Positions 35,017 through 44,157 of a stretch of 64,000 nucleotides of DNA are shown here, one piece after another (the first letter of the stretch is position 1; each line of letters begins with the position of its first letter). This stretch comes from Gammaproteobacteria bacterium (GTDB taxonomy: Bacteria; Pseudomonadota; Gammaproteobacteria; HTCC5015). The stretch spans positions 719,504-783,503 of the forward strand of contig BPKE01000002.1 of the NCBI GenBank assembly GCA_026004975.1. Direction: 5' to 3'. The translations under genes were made by a program, and so were the position numbers. Under the pieces are notes generated by a model. It did not search any database. It had not been told where the DNA came from and saw only the letters and a list, made by a program, of their open reading frames with translations.

Positions 35017-36246
35017 ATGGAAACCTTGTTCGTCCACCTCGACCCCGACGACAGCGGCCAGGCGCGCTGGGTGGTGCTCGACGCCGCCGGCCGGCCGGCG
35101 GCCGCGCTGCGCGCCGGGGCGCTCGACGAGGTCGCCCCCTTCACCCGCCAGCGCCGCGTGCTCGTCGCCGATCGACGGCCGCGACATCCTCTTGCGCGAG
35201 GTCGAGCTGCCCTACCACCGCAGCCGCGCGCGCCTGGCCCAGGCGCTGCCCTACGCCCTGGAAGACGAACTCGCCGAGGACATCGAAGCCCTCCACTTCG
35301 CCATGGGCCCGCCCCGGGAGCGGCCCGCCGGCGAGGACGGCGCGCGCCGCCTCGCCGTGCCCGTGGCGATCGTCGCCCGCGACCGCCTGCAGGCGCGACT
35401 CGACGCCCTGGCCGCCGCCGGCCTCAGCCCCCCACGCCGTGGTGCCGGACGTGCTCTGCCTGCCCTGGCAGGAGGGCGAATGGAGCCTGCTGCTCGACGG
35501 CGACCGCGCCCTGCTGCGCCGCGGGCCTTACGCGGGCTTCGCCTGCGAGCGTGACCTGCTCGACCACCTGCTGGCGCGCAGCCTCGACGAGGCCGGCGCG
35601 CGCCCGCAGCGGCTGCGCCTCTGGCATCGCGGCGAGGCCGCCGCCCCCGCCCTGCCCGAGCTCGAGATCGACGCCGAAACCGTCACCGACCCGTTCACCG
35701 TGCTCGCGCGCGGCGTCGACCCGCGCGCGCCGCTCAACCTGCTGCAGGGCCCCTTCCAGCGCAAGCGCGACTACGCCCGCCTGGTCCGTCCCTACCGGCT
35801 GCCCCTGGCGCTGGCCGCCGCCGCCCTGATCGCCGCCGTCGGCCTGCGCGTTCTCGCCCAGCAGCAACTGGCCGAACACCGCGAACGCCTCGAGGCCGAA
35901 ATCGAATCCGTCTACCGCCAGGTGTTCCCGAATTCCCGCAACCTCACCGCGCCGCGGCGGCAACTGGAAAACCGCCTGGCCGAACTCGCCCCCGGCGCCG
36001 CCGGCGGCCCGTCCCCTGCTGCCCGCCCTGGCCGAGGTCGCCGACGCGCTGGCCGAAGCGGAGGGCCTGCGGCTCACCGCCCTGCAGTTCAACGGCGAAG
36101 TGCTCGACCTCGACCTCGACGCCGCCGACGTGCAGAAACTCGACGCCTTCAAACAAACCCTGGCCGACCGCGGCCTGAGCACCGAACTGCGTTCGGCGAG
36201 CACCGAAGGCGAACGCGTCCGGGGCCAAGTGAGGATCCGGCCGTGA
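35017..36246 (+). pseudogene. gspL: type II secretion protein GspL, frame broken three times (probable sequence errors)
   Basis: The GspL protein is readable only by changing frame. METLFVHLDPDDSGQARWVV runs to about 35165, then DGRDILLREVELPYHRSRA in the next frame to 35430, then VVPDVLCLPWQEGEW through the membrane helix (LALAAAALIAAVGLRVL) to about 36003, then RPLLPALAEVADAL to the TGA at 36244-36246. Each change equals one extra base; the second falls in a run of six C (35428-35433) where five would keep frame. Repaired length is about 408 residues, normal for GspL, which couples GspE to the platform. Real gene loss is unlikely because the neighbours gspK and gspM are intact. Confidence 0.85.
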
Positions 36247-36755
36247 TCGAAACCTGGCTGCAAACGCTGCGCGAACGCTGGGACACCCTCGCCCCGCGCG
36301 AGCGGCTCTACCTGGGCCTGGGCGCGGTGCTCAGCGCCGTGCTGCTGTTCTACGCCCTGCTGTGGCTGCCCTTGGAACGCAACATCGCCCGGCTCGAAGA
36401 CGTCACCGCCCGCCAGGTCGAAGATCTGCAATGGATGCGCGAAGCCGCGGCGCGCATCCGCGCGCTGGAGCAGCGCGGCGCCGGCCGCCTGCCGGCGGGC
36501 GGCTCCCTGCTCGCCCTGGTCGACCAGCGGCTCATCGCCGCCGGCCTCAAGAGCGCGCTGGCCCGCATGGAGCCGGACGGCCCCGACGCGGTCAAACTCT
36601 GGCTGAACGGCGCCGCCTTCGACCGGCTCGTCCTGCTCCTCGGCGAACTGGAACAGAACCACGGCATCCGCGTCGCCAGCCTCGCCGTCACCGCGACCGA
36701 CACCCCCGGCCTGGTCGACGCCCGCCTGACCCTGCGCAAGCCGGGCCGCTCGTGA
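36243..36755 (+). CDS. gspM: type II secretion protein GspM
   Basis: A 170-residue GspM starting at a GTG that overlaps the gspL stop. It has a short cytoplasmic part (LQTLRERWDTLAPRERLYL), one membrane helix (LGAVLSAVLLFYALLWLPL), a coiled region and a periplasmic ferredoxin-like domain. It binds GspL in the inner-membrane platform. The stop overlaps the gspN GTG. Confidence 0.9.
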   Translation: MIETWLQTLRERWDTLAPRERLYLGLGAVLSAVLLFYALLWLPLERNIARLEDVTARQVEDLQWMREAAARIRALEQRGAGRLPAGGSLLALVDQRLIAAGLKSALARMEPDGPDAVKLWLNGAAFDRLVLLLGELEQNHGIRVASLAVTATDTPGLVDARLTLRKPGRS

Positions 36756-37528
36756 AACGCGCCCTACTCTACCTCGGCCTCGGCCTCGTCACCCTGCTGC
36801 TGTTTCTGGCGGTCACGGCGCCGGCGCGCCTGGTCGCCCGGACGCTCGCCGAGCACACCCCACTGCGCCTGGAAGGCGTGCAAGGCAGCCTCTGGAACGG
36901 TCGGGCGCAGCGCCTGTCGGCCGAAGGCCGGCCGCTGGCCGAAAACCTGAGCTGGCGCGTCTTCCCCACCGCCGTGCTCCGCGGCCGGCTCGAGCTGCGG
37001 CTGGAACTCGCCGGCGGGCCGACCGCCCCCCGCGGGCGGCTCGACGCGCGGCTCCTGACCGGCGGCGTACTGCGGCTGGAAGACGTGGCCCTCGAGGCGC
37101 CGGCGGACTGGGCCGCCCGCCTGGCTGCCCTGCCCTTCGGCCTGGGCGGCCGCCTCCACATCGAACTGGACGAACTCGAACTCCGCCCGGACCGCCGTCC
37201 CGGCCGGGCGCGCGGCCGCATCGACTGGCGCGACGCCGCCGTGCTCAGCCCCGCCCCGCAACCGCTCGGTGCCTACCGCATCGAGCTGCAACACGAACCG
37301 GCCGACGACCCGCAGCGCGTCGTCGGCACGCTGCGTGACCTCGAAGGCCCGCTGCACGCCCAGGGCACCCTCACCCACCAACCCGACGGCAGCCTCGCCG
37401 TGGACCTCTTGCTCGACGGCCGCCGCGCGCCGCCGGCCGTGCGGGACGTGCTGCCGCTGCTCGGCCGCGTCCAGGACGACGGCCGCGTGCGCCTGCAACG
37501 CCGCCTGCAACCGGTCACCGGCCGCTGA
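36752..37528 (+). CDS. gspN: type II secretion protein GspN
   Basis: A 258-residue protein with GTG start overlapping gspM, an N-terminal membrane helix (LLYLGLGLVTLLLFLAVTAPA), and a GspN body (LRLEGVQGSLWNGRAQRL, LSWRVFPTAVLRGRLELRLEL). GspN is an accessory of some T2SSs and is not essential in all. It ends the gsp cluster and is convergent with sulP, with 6 bases between stops. Confidence 0.9.
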   Translation: MKRALLYLGLGLVTLLLFLAVTAPARLVARTLAEHTPLRLEGVQGSLWNGRAQRLSAEGRPLAENLSWRVFPTAVLRGRLELRLELAGGPTAPRGRLDARLLTGGVLRLEDVALEAPADWAARLAALPFGLGGRLHIELDELELRPDRRPGRARGRIDWRDAAVLSPAPQPLGAYRIELQHEPADDPQRVVGTLRDLEGPLHAQGTLTHQPDGSLAVDLLLDGRRAPPAVRDVLPLLGRVQDDGRVRLQRRLQPVTGR

Positions 37529-37534
37529 ACCCGG

Positions 37535-39204
37535 TCAGCCCGTCACCGGCGCCGCCTCCCCGGCGGCCGGCAACGCCGCCGCCAGCGCTTCGGAGAAGGT
37601 GGCCTTGAAGTTCTCCGCGCCGATCAGCCCGACGATCCCCGCCTTCCGCAACTTCCGGCGCACCCGGTCGTTGGCCCCGCTGAGCATCACCCGCACGCCG
37701 CGGCGCTGCCAGGCGCGGATCACGTCCTCCAGGGCCTGCAGGCCGGTCATGTCGATGAACGGCACCCACTTGAGGCGGATGATCAATACCCGCGGCAGCG
37801 CCTGCGCGCTGCTCAGCGCCCGTTCGAAGGTCTCCATCGCGCCGAAGAAGAACGGGCCGTCGACCACGTAGACCACCACGTCCTCCGGCAAGCGCTCGAC
37901 CCCGCAAGCCGCCAGCTCCGCGGCCAGTTCCCCCTCGCTCGCGGCGCGGACCTCGACGCTGTCGGCCATCTTGCGCATGAAATTCAGCGTGGCCAGGATG
38001 ATGCCGATGTTCACCGCGATCACCAGGTCGGTCAGCAAGGTGAGCACGAACGTCGCCAGCAGTACGACGACATCCGCCCGCGGCGCGCGGCGGACGATGT
38101 TGAGAAAGTGACGGGCCTCGCTCATGTTCCAGGCCACCACGAACAGCACCGCGGCCAAGGCCGCCAGCGGGATGTCGGCGGCCAGCGGCGCGAACGAGAT
38201 GACCACCAGGACCAAGGTCAACGAATGCACCACGCCCGCGAGGGGGCTCGTCGCCCCATTGCGGATGTTGGTCGCCGTTCTGGCGATGGCGCCGGTGGCG
38301 GCGAACCCACCGAACAAGGGGGTCAGCACGTTCGCCAACCCCTGCCCGATCAGTTCCTGATTCGAGTCGTGCCGCGTGCCCGCCATGCCGTCCGCGACGA
38401 CGGCGGACAACAACGACTCGATGGCGCCGAGCATGGCGATCGTGAACGCCGGTCCCACCAACTCGGCCAACTGGCCGGCTGTCACGCTCGGCCACTGCAG
38501 CGACGGCAAACCCTGGGGGATGCCGCCGAACGCACTGCCGATCGTGGCCACCCCGTCGAACTCGAACAGCGCCTGCAGCGCGGTGGCCACGACCAGCGCC
38601 ACCAGCGGACCGGGCACGCGGGCCAATGCCCTTGATGCGCGGCGTCGCCAGCACCAGGACCAACGACAACAGCGCCAGCGCGGTGGTGGCCGGATGCGGA
38701 TGGGCCAGCGCCCCGAGCAGACCCCAGAGCTTTTGCAGAAAATGGTCGCCCTCGACCGGCGGCAACCCGAAGAACGCCGGCCACTGCCCGACCCAGATGA
38801 TCACGGCGATGCCCGCCGTGAAGCCGACGATCACCGGGTCCGGAATGAACTTGATCACCGCCCCGAGCCGCAGCGCGCCGAAGGCGATCAGCATGCCGCC
38901 GGCCATGAGCGTCGCGATCTGCAGACCCTCGATGCCGTGACGCGCCGTCACGTCGGCCAGCACCACCACGAACGCGCCGGTCGGCCCCGCGATCTGCACG
39001 CGGCTGCCGCCGAACACGGCCACCACCGCTGCCGGCGACGATGGCGGTGTACAGCCCCTGTTCCGGACGCGCGCCCGAGGCGATGGCGAACGCCATGGCC
39101 AGCGGCAAGGCGACGACACCGACGATCACCCCGGACAAGACATTGGGCCACCAATGCGCCCGGCCGAACAGCCCGGCGCGATAGGCTTCGAGAAATGCGG
39201 GCAT
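37535..39204 (-). pseudogene. SulP-family anion transporter with STAS domain, frame broken twice (probable sequence errors)
   Basis: A SulP permease (SLC26-like sulfate/bicarbonate carrier). The N-terminus is MPAFLEAYRAGLFGRAHWW with a GGAGG site upstream. The transmembrane core carries GSRVQIAGPTGAFVVVLADV, and a C-terminal STAS domain contains PFIDMTGLQALEDVI. The reading frame must change near 39030 and again near 38628; in both places one extra base explains it, and the protein continues without loss. Repaired length is about 556 residues, normal for the family. The substrate cannot be told. It is convergent with gspN and divergent from purE. Confidence 0.85.
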
Positions 39205-39276
39205 GGGCAGGCCTCCCGGACGAAGGCGGCGCATCGTAGGCCCGCCGCCCAGAGGCCGTCGAGAACGGCTCGGCGC

Positions 39277-39305
39277 TTGCCCGGAGCTTCCGTGATCGCT
39301 AAGAT
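39277..39305 (+). promoter_or_regulatory. sigma70 promoter of purEK
   Basis: TTGCCC at 39277-39282, 17-base spacer, TAAGAT at 39300-39305, 24 bases before the purE ATG. I see no clear PurR box. Confidence 0.5.
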
Positions 39306-39329
39306 CCCCCGTTTTCGAGGCCCGACCCC

Positions 39330-39846
39330 ATGAGCGACCGCGCCGCCCTGGTGGGTGTGGTGATGGGCTCCCGCTCGGACTGGGACACCCTGCGTCACGC
39401 CGCCGCCGTCCTCGACGAATTCCAAGTGCCCCACGAAGTGCGCGTGGTGTCCGCGCACCGCACCCCCGACCGCCTGTTCGAGTACGCCGAGACCGCCGCC
39501 GAGCGCGGCCTCAAGGTGCTGATCGCCGGCGCCGGCGGCGCCGCCCACCTGCCGGGCATGCTGGCCGCCAAGACCGTGCTGCCGGTGCTCGGCGTGCCGG
39601 TCCAGAGCCGCGCCCTCAACGGCCTGGACTCGCTGCTTGTCGATCGTGCAGATGCCGGGCGGCGTGCCGGTCGGCACCCTGGCGATCGGCCCGGCCGGCG
39701 CCCGCAACGCCGGCCTGCTCGCCGTGGCCATCCTCGCCCTCGGCGATCCCCGCCTGGGCGAGGCCCTGGCGGCCTTCCGGCGCGCCCAGCGCGACCGCGT
39801 CCTGGCTTCGGACGACCCGCGACGCCCCGAAAGCGAAGGAGACTGA
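39330..39846 (+). pseudogene. purE: N5-carboxyaminoimidazole ribonucleotide mutase PurE, one frame break (probable sequence error)
   Basis: PurE moves the carboxyl group of N5-CAIR to give CAIR in purine synthesis. [35 protein letters not shown] and [18 protein letters not shown] are all present. The frame changes after LNGLDSLL near 39638, where one extra T explains the break, and continues as [17 protein letters not shown]. Repaired length is 171 residues, as usual. purK follows after two bases. An essential purine gene is unlikely to be truly broken without a second copy. Confidence 0.88.
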
Positions 39847-39848
39847 GG

Positions 39849-40977
39849 GTGGTCATCGGCATCGTCGGCGGCGGCCAGCTCGCCCGCATGATGGTCCTGG
39901 CCGGCTACCCCATGGGCCAGGTCCTTCGTCATCCTCGACCCGGCCCCCGACGCGGCGGCCGGGCAGATCGCCCCGCAGATCGTCGCCCCCTACGACGACG
40001 AGGCGGCGCTCGACGAGCTGGCGCGCCGCGCCGACGTCATCACCTTCGACTTCGAGAACGTCCCGGCCGCCGCCCTGGCGCGGCTCGCCCGGCATCGCCC
40101 CGTGTTCCCGCCGCCGGCGGCGCTGCGCTGCGCCCAGGACCGGCTCGAGGAGAAAACCCTGTTCGAGCGCCTGGGCATCCCCACCGCCCCCTGGCGGCCG
40201 GTCGCCGCCGCCGCCGAGCTCGCCCGCGCCGCCGCCGACGTCGGCCTGCCCGCCGTCCTCAAGACCCGCCGCCTGGGCTACGACGGCAAGGGCCAGACGC
40301 GCCTCGCCCCCGGCGACGACCTGGAGGCCGCCTGGCGGCGGCACGGCGGCGCCCCGTCCATCCTCGAAGCCTTCGTCGCCGTTCGAGTACGAGGTCTCGC
40401 TGATCGGCGTGCGCGGCCGCGACGGCGCGACGGCCTTCTACCCGCTCGCGCGCAACGTGCACCGCGACGGCATCCTCCGCCTGAGCCTCGCGCCGCACCG
40501 GGCCCCGGCGAACTGCAGGCCCAGGCCGAGGCCTGGCTCGAGCGCATCATGGCCGAGCTCGATTACGTCGGCGTGCTGGCCGTCGAATTCTTCGTCCGCG
40601 ACGGCGCATTGCTCGCCAACGAAATGGCCCCGCGCGTGCACAACACCGGGCACTGGACCATCGAGGGCGCCGCCGTCAGCCAGTTCGAAAACCACCTGCG
40701 CGCCGTCTGCGGCCTGCCGCTGGGCTCCACCGAGGCGCACAGCCACGCCGCGATGGTCAATTTCATCGGCCGCGTGCCGCCGGCCGAGGCCATCCTCGCC
40801 ATTCCCGGCTGCCACTTCCACGATTACGGCAAGGCGCCGCGGCCCGGCCGCAAGGTCGGCCACGCCACGGTCCGCGCCGCCGACGCCGCTTCGCGCTCGA
40901 GGAGAAAGTCGCAGCGCCTGCTGGCCCTGGTCGACGACGAGGCCGAGGCGGCGCGCCGCGCCGCACGCCCGGCCTAA
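39849..40977 (+). pseudogene. purK: N5-carboxyaminoimidazole ribonucleotide synthase PurK, several frame breaks (probable sequence errors)
   Basis: PurK makes N5-CAIR from AIR, bicarbonate and ATP with an ATP-grasp fold. The GTG start gives [20 protein letters not shown]. The frame changes near 39923 (then [17 protein letters not shown]), near 40381 (then [15 protein letters not shown]) and near 40503 (then GELQAQAEAWLERIMAELDY). A short scrambled patch near 40890 should read like FALEEKVA. The first two breaks fit an extra base, the third a missing base. NEMAPRVHNTGHWTIEG and SQFENHLRAVCGLPLG are typical. Repaired length is about 376 residues. It overlaps the convergent lpxA by 4 bases. Confidence 0.87.
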
Positions 40978-41763
40978 TCGGCTTGTACCCTCGCCCCCGG
41001 CCGCGCGAAACCGGCCAGGCCGCGCCGCGACGGGGCGGACAGGAAGGCGAGCAGGGCCGCGACTTCCGGCACCGTCCCGTCCGCCTCCGGCCGGCGGCCG
41101 GCGCGACAGGCGCGGAACGCCGCCTCCAGCGCCCGGCGCGCCGCCGCCGGCACCCCGCGGCGCCGCAGCCCGACCGTGTTCAGGCGCTGGTGGCGGGCGG
41201 GCTGGCCCGCCGCGAGGCTGAACGGCAGGATGTCCTTGCGCACCATCGCATGCGCGGCCACCATCGCGCCGCGGCCGATGCGCACGAACTGGTGCACCCC
41301 GGCCAGGCCGCCGATCACCGCATCGTCGCCGACCTCGACGTGGCCGCCCAGCTGGGCGGCGTTGGTGAGCACCACGCGGTCGCCGACCCGGCAGTCGTGG
41401 GCGACATGGGCGCCCACCATCAACAAGCACCCGGCGCCGATGCGCGTCTCGCCGCCGGGCTCGATGGGCCGGTGGACGGTGACGAACTCCCGCAGCACCG
41501 CTCCCCGCGCCGACGACCACCCGGCCGCCCGCGCCGTCGGCGGTGCTGTGCTGCGGCGCCAGCCCGAGCACCGCGTGCGGGTAGACCTGCACCCCGGCCG
41601 CCAACCGGCAGGCGGCGCCGATCACGGCGTGGGCGCCGATCACGCAACCCTCGGCGAGCTCGGCACCCGCTTCGATCACCGCATAAGGTCCCACGCACAC
41701 CCCCGCGGCGAGCCGCGCCCCTTCGGCCACCCGCGCACTCGGATCGATTCGACCGTCGCTCAT
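40974..41763 (-). pseudogene. lpxA: acyl-ACP--UDP-GlcNAc O-acyltransferase LpxA, one frame break (probable sequence error)
   Basis: LpxA adds the first acyl chain in lipid A synthesis. The left-handed beta-helix hexapeptides are visible from IDPSARVAEGARLAAGVCVG onward. The frame changes near 41500, after VVVGAGS, where one extra G explains it. The rest has VLREFVTVHRP, the catalytic histidine region GAHVAHDCRVGD, GGLAGVHQFVRIGRGAM, and the C-terminal helical part beginning NTVGLRRRGVP. Repaired length is 262 residues, the same as E. coli LpxA. The ATG at 41763 follows GGGAGC. Usually lpxA sits with lpxD, fabZ and lpxB; here it stands alone. Confidence 0.87.
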
Positions 41764-41914
41764 GCTCTGCTCCCGGAAAAGCGGTCGCGCAGTATAAACG
41801 CGCCCCGTGACGGCGCGCACAAAGCCGCGCCCGCCCATCCCCGGGCTGCGCCGGCTGCGCTACACTTCGCGCCGCGGCCGGCCCTGGCCGCTCCGTCGCT
41901 CCGGGAGACCCGCC

Positions 41915-42394
41915 ATGACCATGCCCAAACGGCTGCGCTTTCGCCCTGGCCCTGGGCCGTGCTCGCCTGCGAGCGCCCACGCGCAACTCTATTTCGGCGC
42001 CAAAGCGGCGCTGGTGGACTACGACCTGCCGGACAGCGACCCCGGCGTCAGCGGCGTGTTCGTCCTCGGCAGCCCCTTCTGGCGCAACCGCGACCTGCAG
42101 CTCGCCCTCGAGGGCGAGCTGACCCTGCCGGTGGTTGACAGCGAGGTCGGCGGCAACGACGCCGGCTTCGAATCGCTCGGCGTGTTCGGCGCCCTGCGCA
42201 CCCGCGGCCCGGTGCACTTCATCGGCCGCGTCGGCCTGGTGCAGGGCGAGATCGGCACCCGCGACGAGCTGGCCGCCGCCTTCGGCTTCGGCATCGGCCT
42301 GCGCAGCGGCGGTTACCGGTGGCGCTTCGAATACACCGCCTACACCGTCGAGGACGTGGACGTCGACGTGCTGAGCGTCGGCTTGCAGTTCTGA
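41915..42394 (+). CDS. small outer-membrane beta-barrel protein with scrambled signal peptide
   Basis: 159 residues as read. The mature part, from AQLYFGAKAALVDYDLPD, alternates in beta-strand fashion and ends in VDVLSVGLQF, a typical C-terminal barrel strand, suggesting an eight-strand YfaZ/OmpW-like barrel. The N-terminus as read (RFRPGPGPCSPAS) is not a signal peptide. Removing three single bases between about 41940 and 41975 gives RLRFALALAVLACSAHAQ, an excellent one, so the region probably holds compensating sequence errors. A GGGAG site precedes the ATG. The function is unknown. Confidence 0.7.
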   Translation: MTMPKRLRFRPGPGPCSPASAHAQLYFGAKAALVDYDLPDSDPGVSGVFVLGSPFWRNRDLQLALEGELTLPVVDSEVGGNDAGFESLGVFGALRTRGPVHFIGRVGLVQGEIGTRDELAAAFGFGIGLRSGGYRWRFEYTAYTVEDVDVDVLSVGLQF

Positions 42395-42453
42395 GACGCG
42401 CCCGGCGCCGACATCGAGAACTGCGAACCCGTTCACAAACCTCGCGCGGGCCA

Positions 42454-42481
42454 ACCCGTAAGCTCGGGGTGCTATACCCCC
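42454..42481 (+). promoter_or_regulatory. regulatory-type element A (ACCCGTAAG ... GGGGT-GCTAT-ACCCC)
   Basis: CCGTAAG at 42456-42462 is followed by the inverted repeat GGGGT/ACCCC (42466-42480) around GCTAT. A closely similar arrangement occurs at 60985-61020 upstream of the peroxidase operon. The shared core suggests a regulator site or promoter element; the protein that binds it is unknown. Confidence 0.4.
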
Positions 42482-42494
42482 AATGACGTGTTCA

Positions 42495-42524
42495 CGGGCG
42501 TCCGCCCCGGTGGGCGCCCGTTTC
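42495..42524 (+). terminator. terminator-like hairpin in the leader of the collagen-like gene
   Basis: A nine-base stem (42495-42503 with 42512-42520, one G-T pair), eight-base loop, then TTTC. It ends 38 bases before the ATG at 42558, so it is either the terminator of the barrel gene or an attenuator in the next gene's leader. Confidence 0.45.
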
Positions 42525-42557
42525 TCAGGCCGATCGCCCGGCCGAGGAGCTGCGACG

Positions 42558-44093
42558 ATGCACCTGCGCCACACCCCGCTGACCCTCTGCCTGCTGTCCC
42601 TCGTCCTGGGCGTTTGCGATCCCGCCGAGGCGACCTGGTGGTGGCCGAAAAAGCCCGCCCACGAGCAGCGCGACGACGGCGACGCCCCCAGCAAGCGTCA
42701 CCGCGACGGCGACGCAGCCCACAAAGGCGACCGGGGGCGGCACGACGACCGCGACGACGACCGCGACGACGACGAAAAATCCGCCAAACCCGGGAAACCG
42801 GGAGCGATCGGCCGGCCTGGGAACAAGACCGCGCTGCGGATCGCCAAGGTATCGACCGACCCGACCGGCAGCGAGCTGTACATCTACGGCCAGAATTTCA
42901 CCTGCAAGACCACCCCGCGGGTGTTCCTCGCCGACACCCCGCGCCACCCGGGCATCGAACTGACCGTCGTCGAGGCCGACGAGAACCGCATCACCGCTTG
43001 GCTGCCGCCGAACCTCGAACCCGGGGACTACCGCCTGGAAGTGCGCGGCGGCCCCGGCGCGGCGCACCAGGATCGATTCGACTTCACCTATGGAGCGACG
43101 ACCGCGGCCGGGGCGGAAGGGCCTCCGGGCCCTCCCGGCCCCCCTGGACCGCCCGGACCCAAGGGCGACAAGGGTGACCCGGGCCCTGCCGGCCCGCCCG
43201 GACCCAGGGCGAACCGGCCCCGCCGGTCCTCCGGACCGCCCGGACCCAAGGGCGACAAGGGTGACCCGGGCCCTGCCGGCCCGCCCGGGCCTCAGGGCGA
43301 ACCGGGCCCCGCCGGTCCTCCGGGACCGCCCGGACCCAAGGGCGACAAGGGTGACCCGGGCCCTGCCGGCCCGCCCGGACCTCAGGGCGAACCGGGCCCC
43401 GCCGGTCCTCCGGGACCGCCCGGACCTGCGGGTGCACCCGGACCGGCCGGGCCTCCGGGACCGCCCGGCCCCCAGGGCGAACCGGGCCCCGCGGCCCCGG
43501 ACCGCCCGGACCCCAGGGTGAACCCGGTCCCCCCGGCCCTCCGGGACCGCCCGGCCCGCCCGGCGACGGCCTGAATTTCAGCCTCGCGCCCGAGGCGGCG
43601 CTCGGCGTCGGCACGGTCGGCGATCCGGTGGGCAATCCCTTCACCCTGGACTGCCCGGACGGACAACTGCTCAGCGGTGTGAGCCTGTTCGCCGACCCCA
43701 GCGGCCCGATCAACGGCCTGCGCCTGGTCTGCCGCGCGGTGCTTTCGGTCGGCCTGGGCATCGACGGGCTGTACGGCGAGCTGAGCGCCGAGCAGGCGAC
43801 CGACTGGCTGGGGGTGCAGACCGGCCTGCCCTTCCAGGTGGGCTGCCAGCCCGGCGAGCTGGCGCGGACCGTGACCGTCGTCGCCGCCGATTTCGGCCAG
43901 GGGGCCCTGCAGCGCATCGGCCTGGAATGCGTGACCGTGTTCCGCAACCAGGCGCGCAGCGTCCCGCCCGTGGGCCTGAGCGCCAGCAACCCGGTGACGG
44001 TGCCGCTGGGTTGTCCGATCGGCCGGGCGCCCGTCGGGGTTTCGGGCCACTACGGCAGCCACGTCAGCCAGACTGCAGTTGCGCTGCCGCTGA
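42558..44093 (+). pseudogene. secreted collagen-like protein with IPT/TIG-like domain, frame broken (probable sequence errors)
   Basis: ATG at 42558 behind GAGGAG. Order of parts: signal peptide ([18 protein letters not shown]); an Asp/Arg/Lys-rich stretch; an IPT/TIG-like immunoglobulin fold ([20 protein letters not shown] ... [20 protein letters not shown]); then a collagen-like Gly-X-Y region of about 50 triplets (43110-43570); then a cysteine-containing C-terminal domain from [17 protein letters not shown]. The frame changes near 43490. Near 44075 a second change would end the protein as LQLRCR at the TGA 44091-44093, just before a strong hairpin; unrepaired, the frame runs on to 44197 into ygfX. 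Bacterial collagen-like proteins are usually surface or extracellular. The role is unknown. Confidence 0.75.
43155..43445 (+). repeat. tandem 90-base repeat encoding Gly-X-Y triplets
   Basis: A 90-base unit (30 residues, [20 protein letters not shown] onward) recurs with AAGGGCGAC at 43161, 43248 and 43338. The first interval is 87 instead of 90 because three single bases are missing near 43205-43235, which alters the local reading to RANRPRRSS before frame is regained. Confidence 0.85.
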
Positions 44094-44120
44094 GTTCGCC
44101 TCGCCTCTCCGGCAATGGCC

Positions 44121-44153
44121 GCGCGGCCCCGGGTGCGGAACCCGGGGCCGCGC
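44121..44153. terminator. strong GC hairpin between convergent genes
   Basis: A perfect 14-base stem (44121-44134 with 44140-44153) and five-base loop lies between the collagen-like gene and ygfX. There is no long T run on either side, so it is a probable but atypical bidirectional terminator. Confidence 0.6.
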
Positions 44154-44157
44154 TTCA

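Noticed and set aside
35017..36246. Programmed frameshifting in gspL
   Set aside because: There are three breaks in one gene without slippery heptamers and stem-loops at each, and other genes in the segment show the same fault.
39330..40977. True pseudogene status of purE and purK
   Set aside because: Many single-base breaks with fully conserved protein on both sides, in a segment where all genes suffer the same, point to sequence errors.
43155..43445. Regular repeats suggesting a CRISPR array
   Set aside because: The repeat is contiguous, in frame and encodes Gly-X-Y triplets; there are no unique spacers or cas genes.
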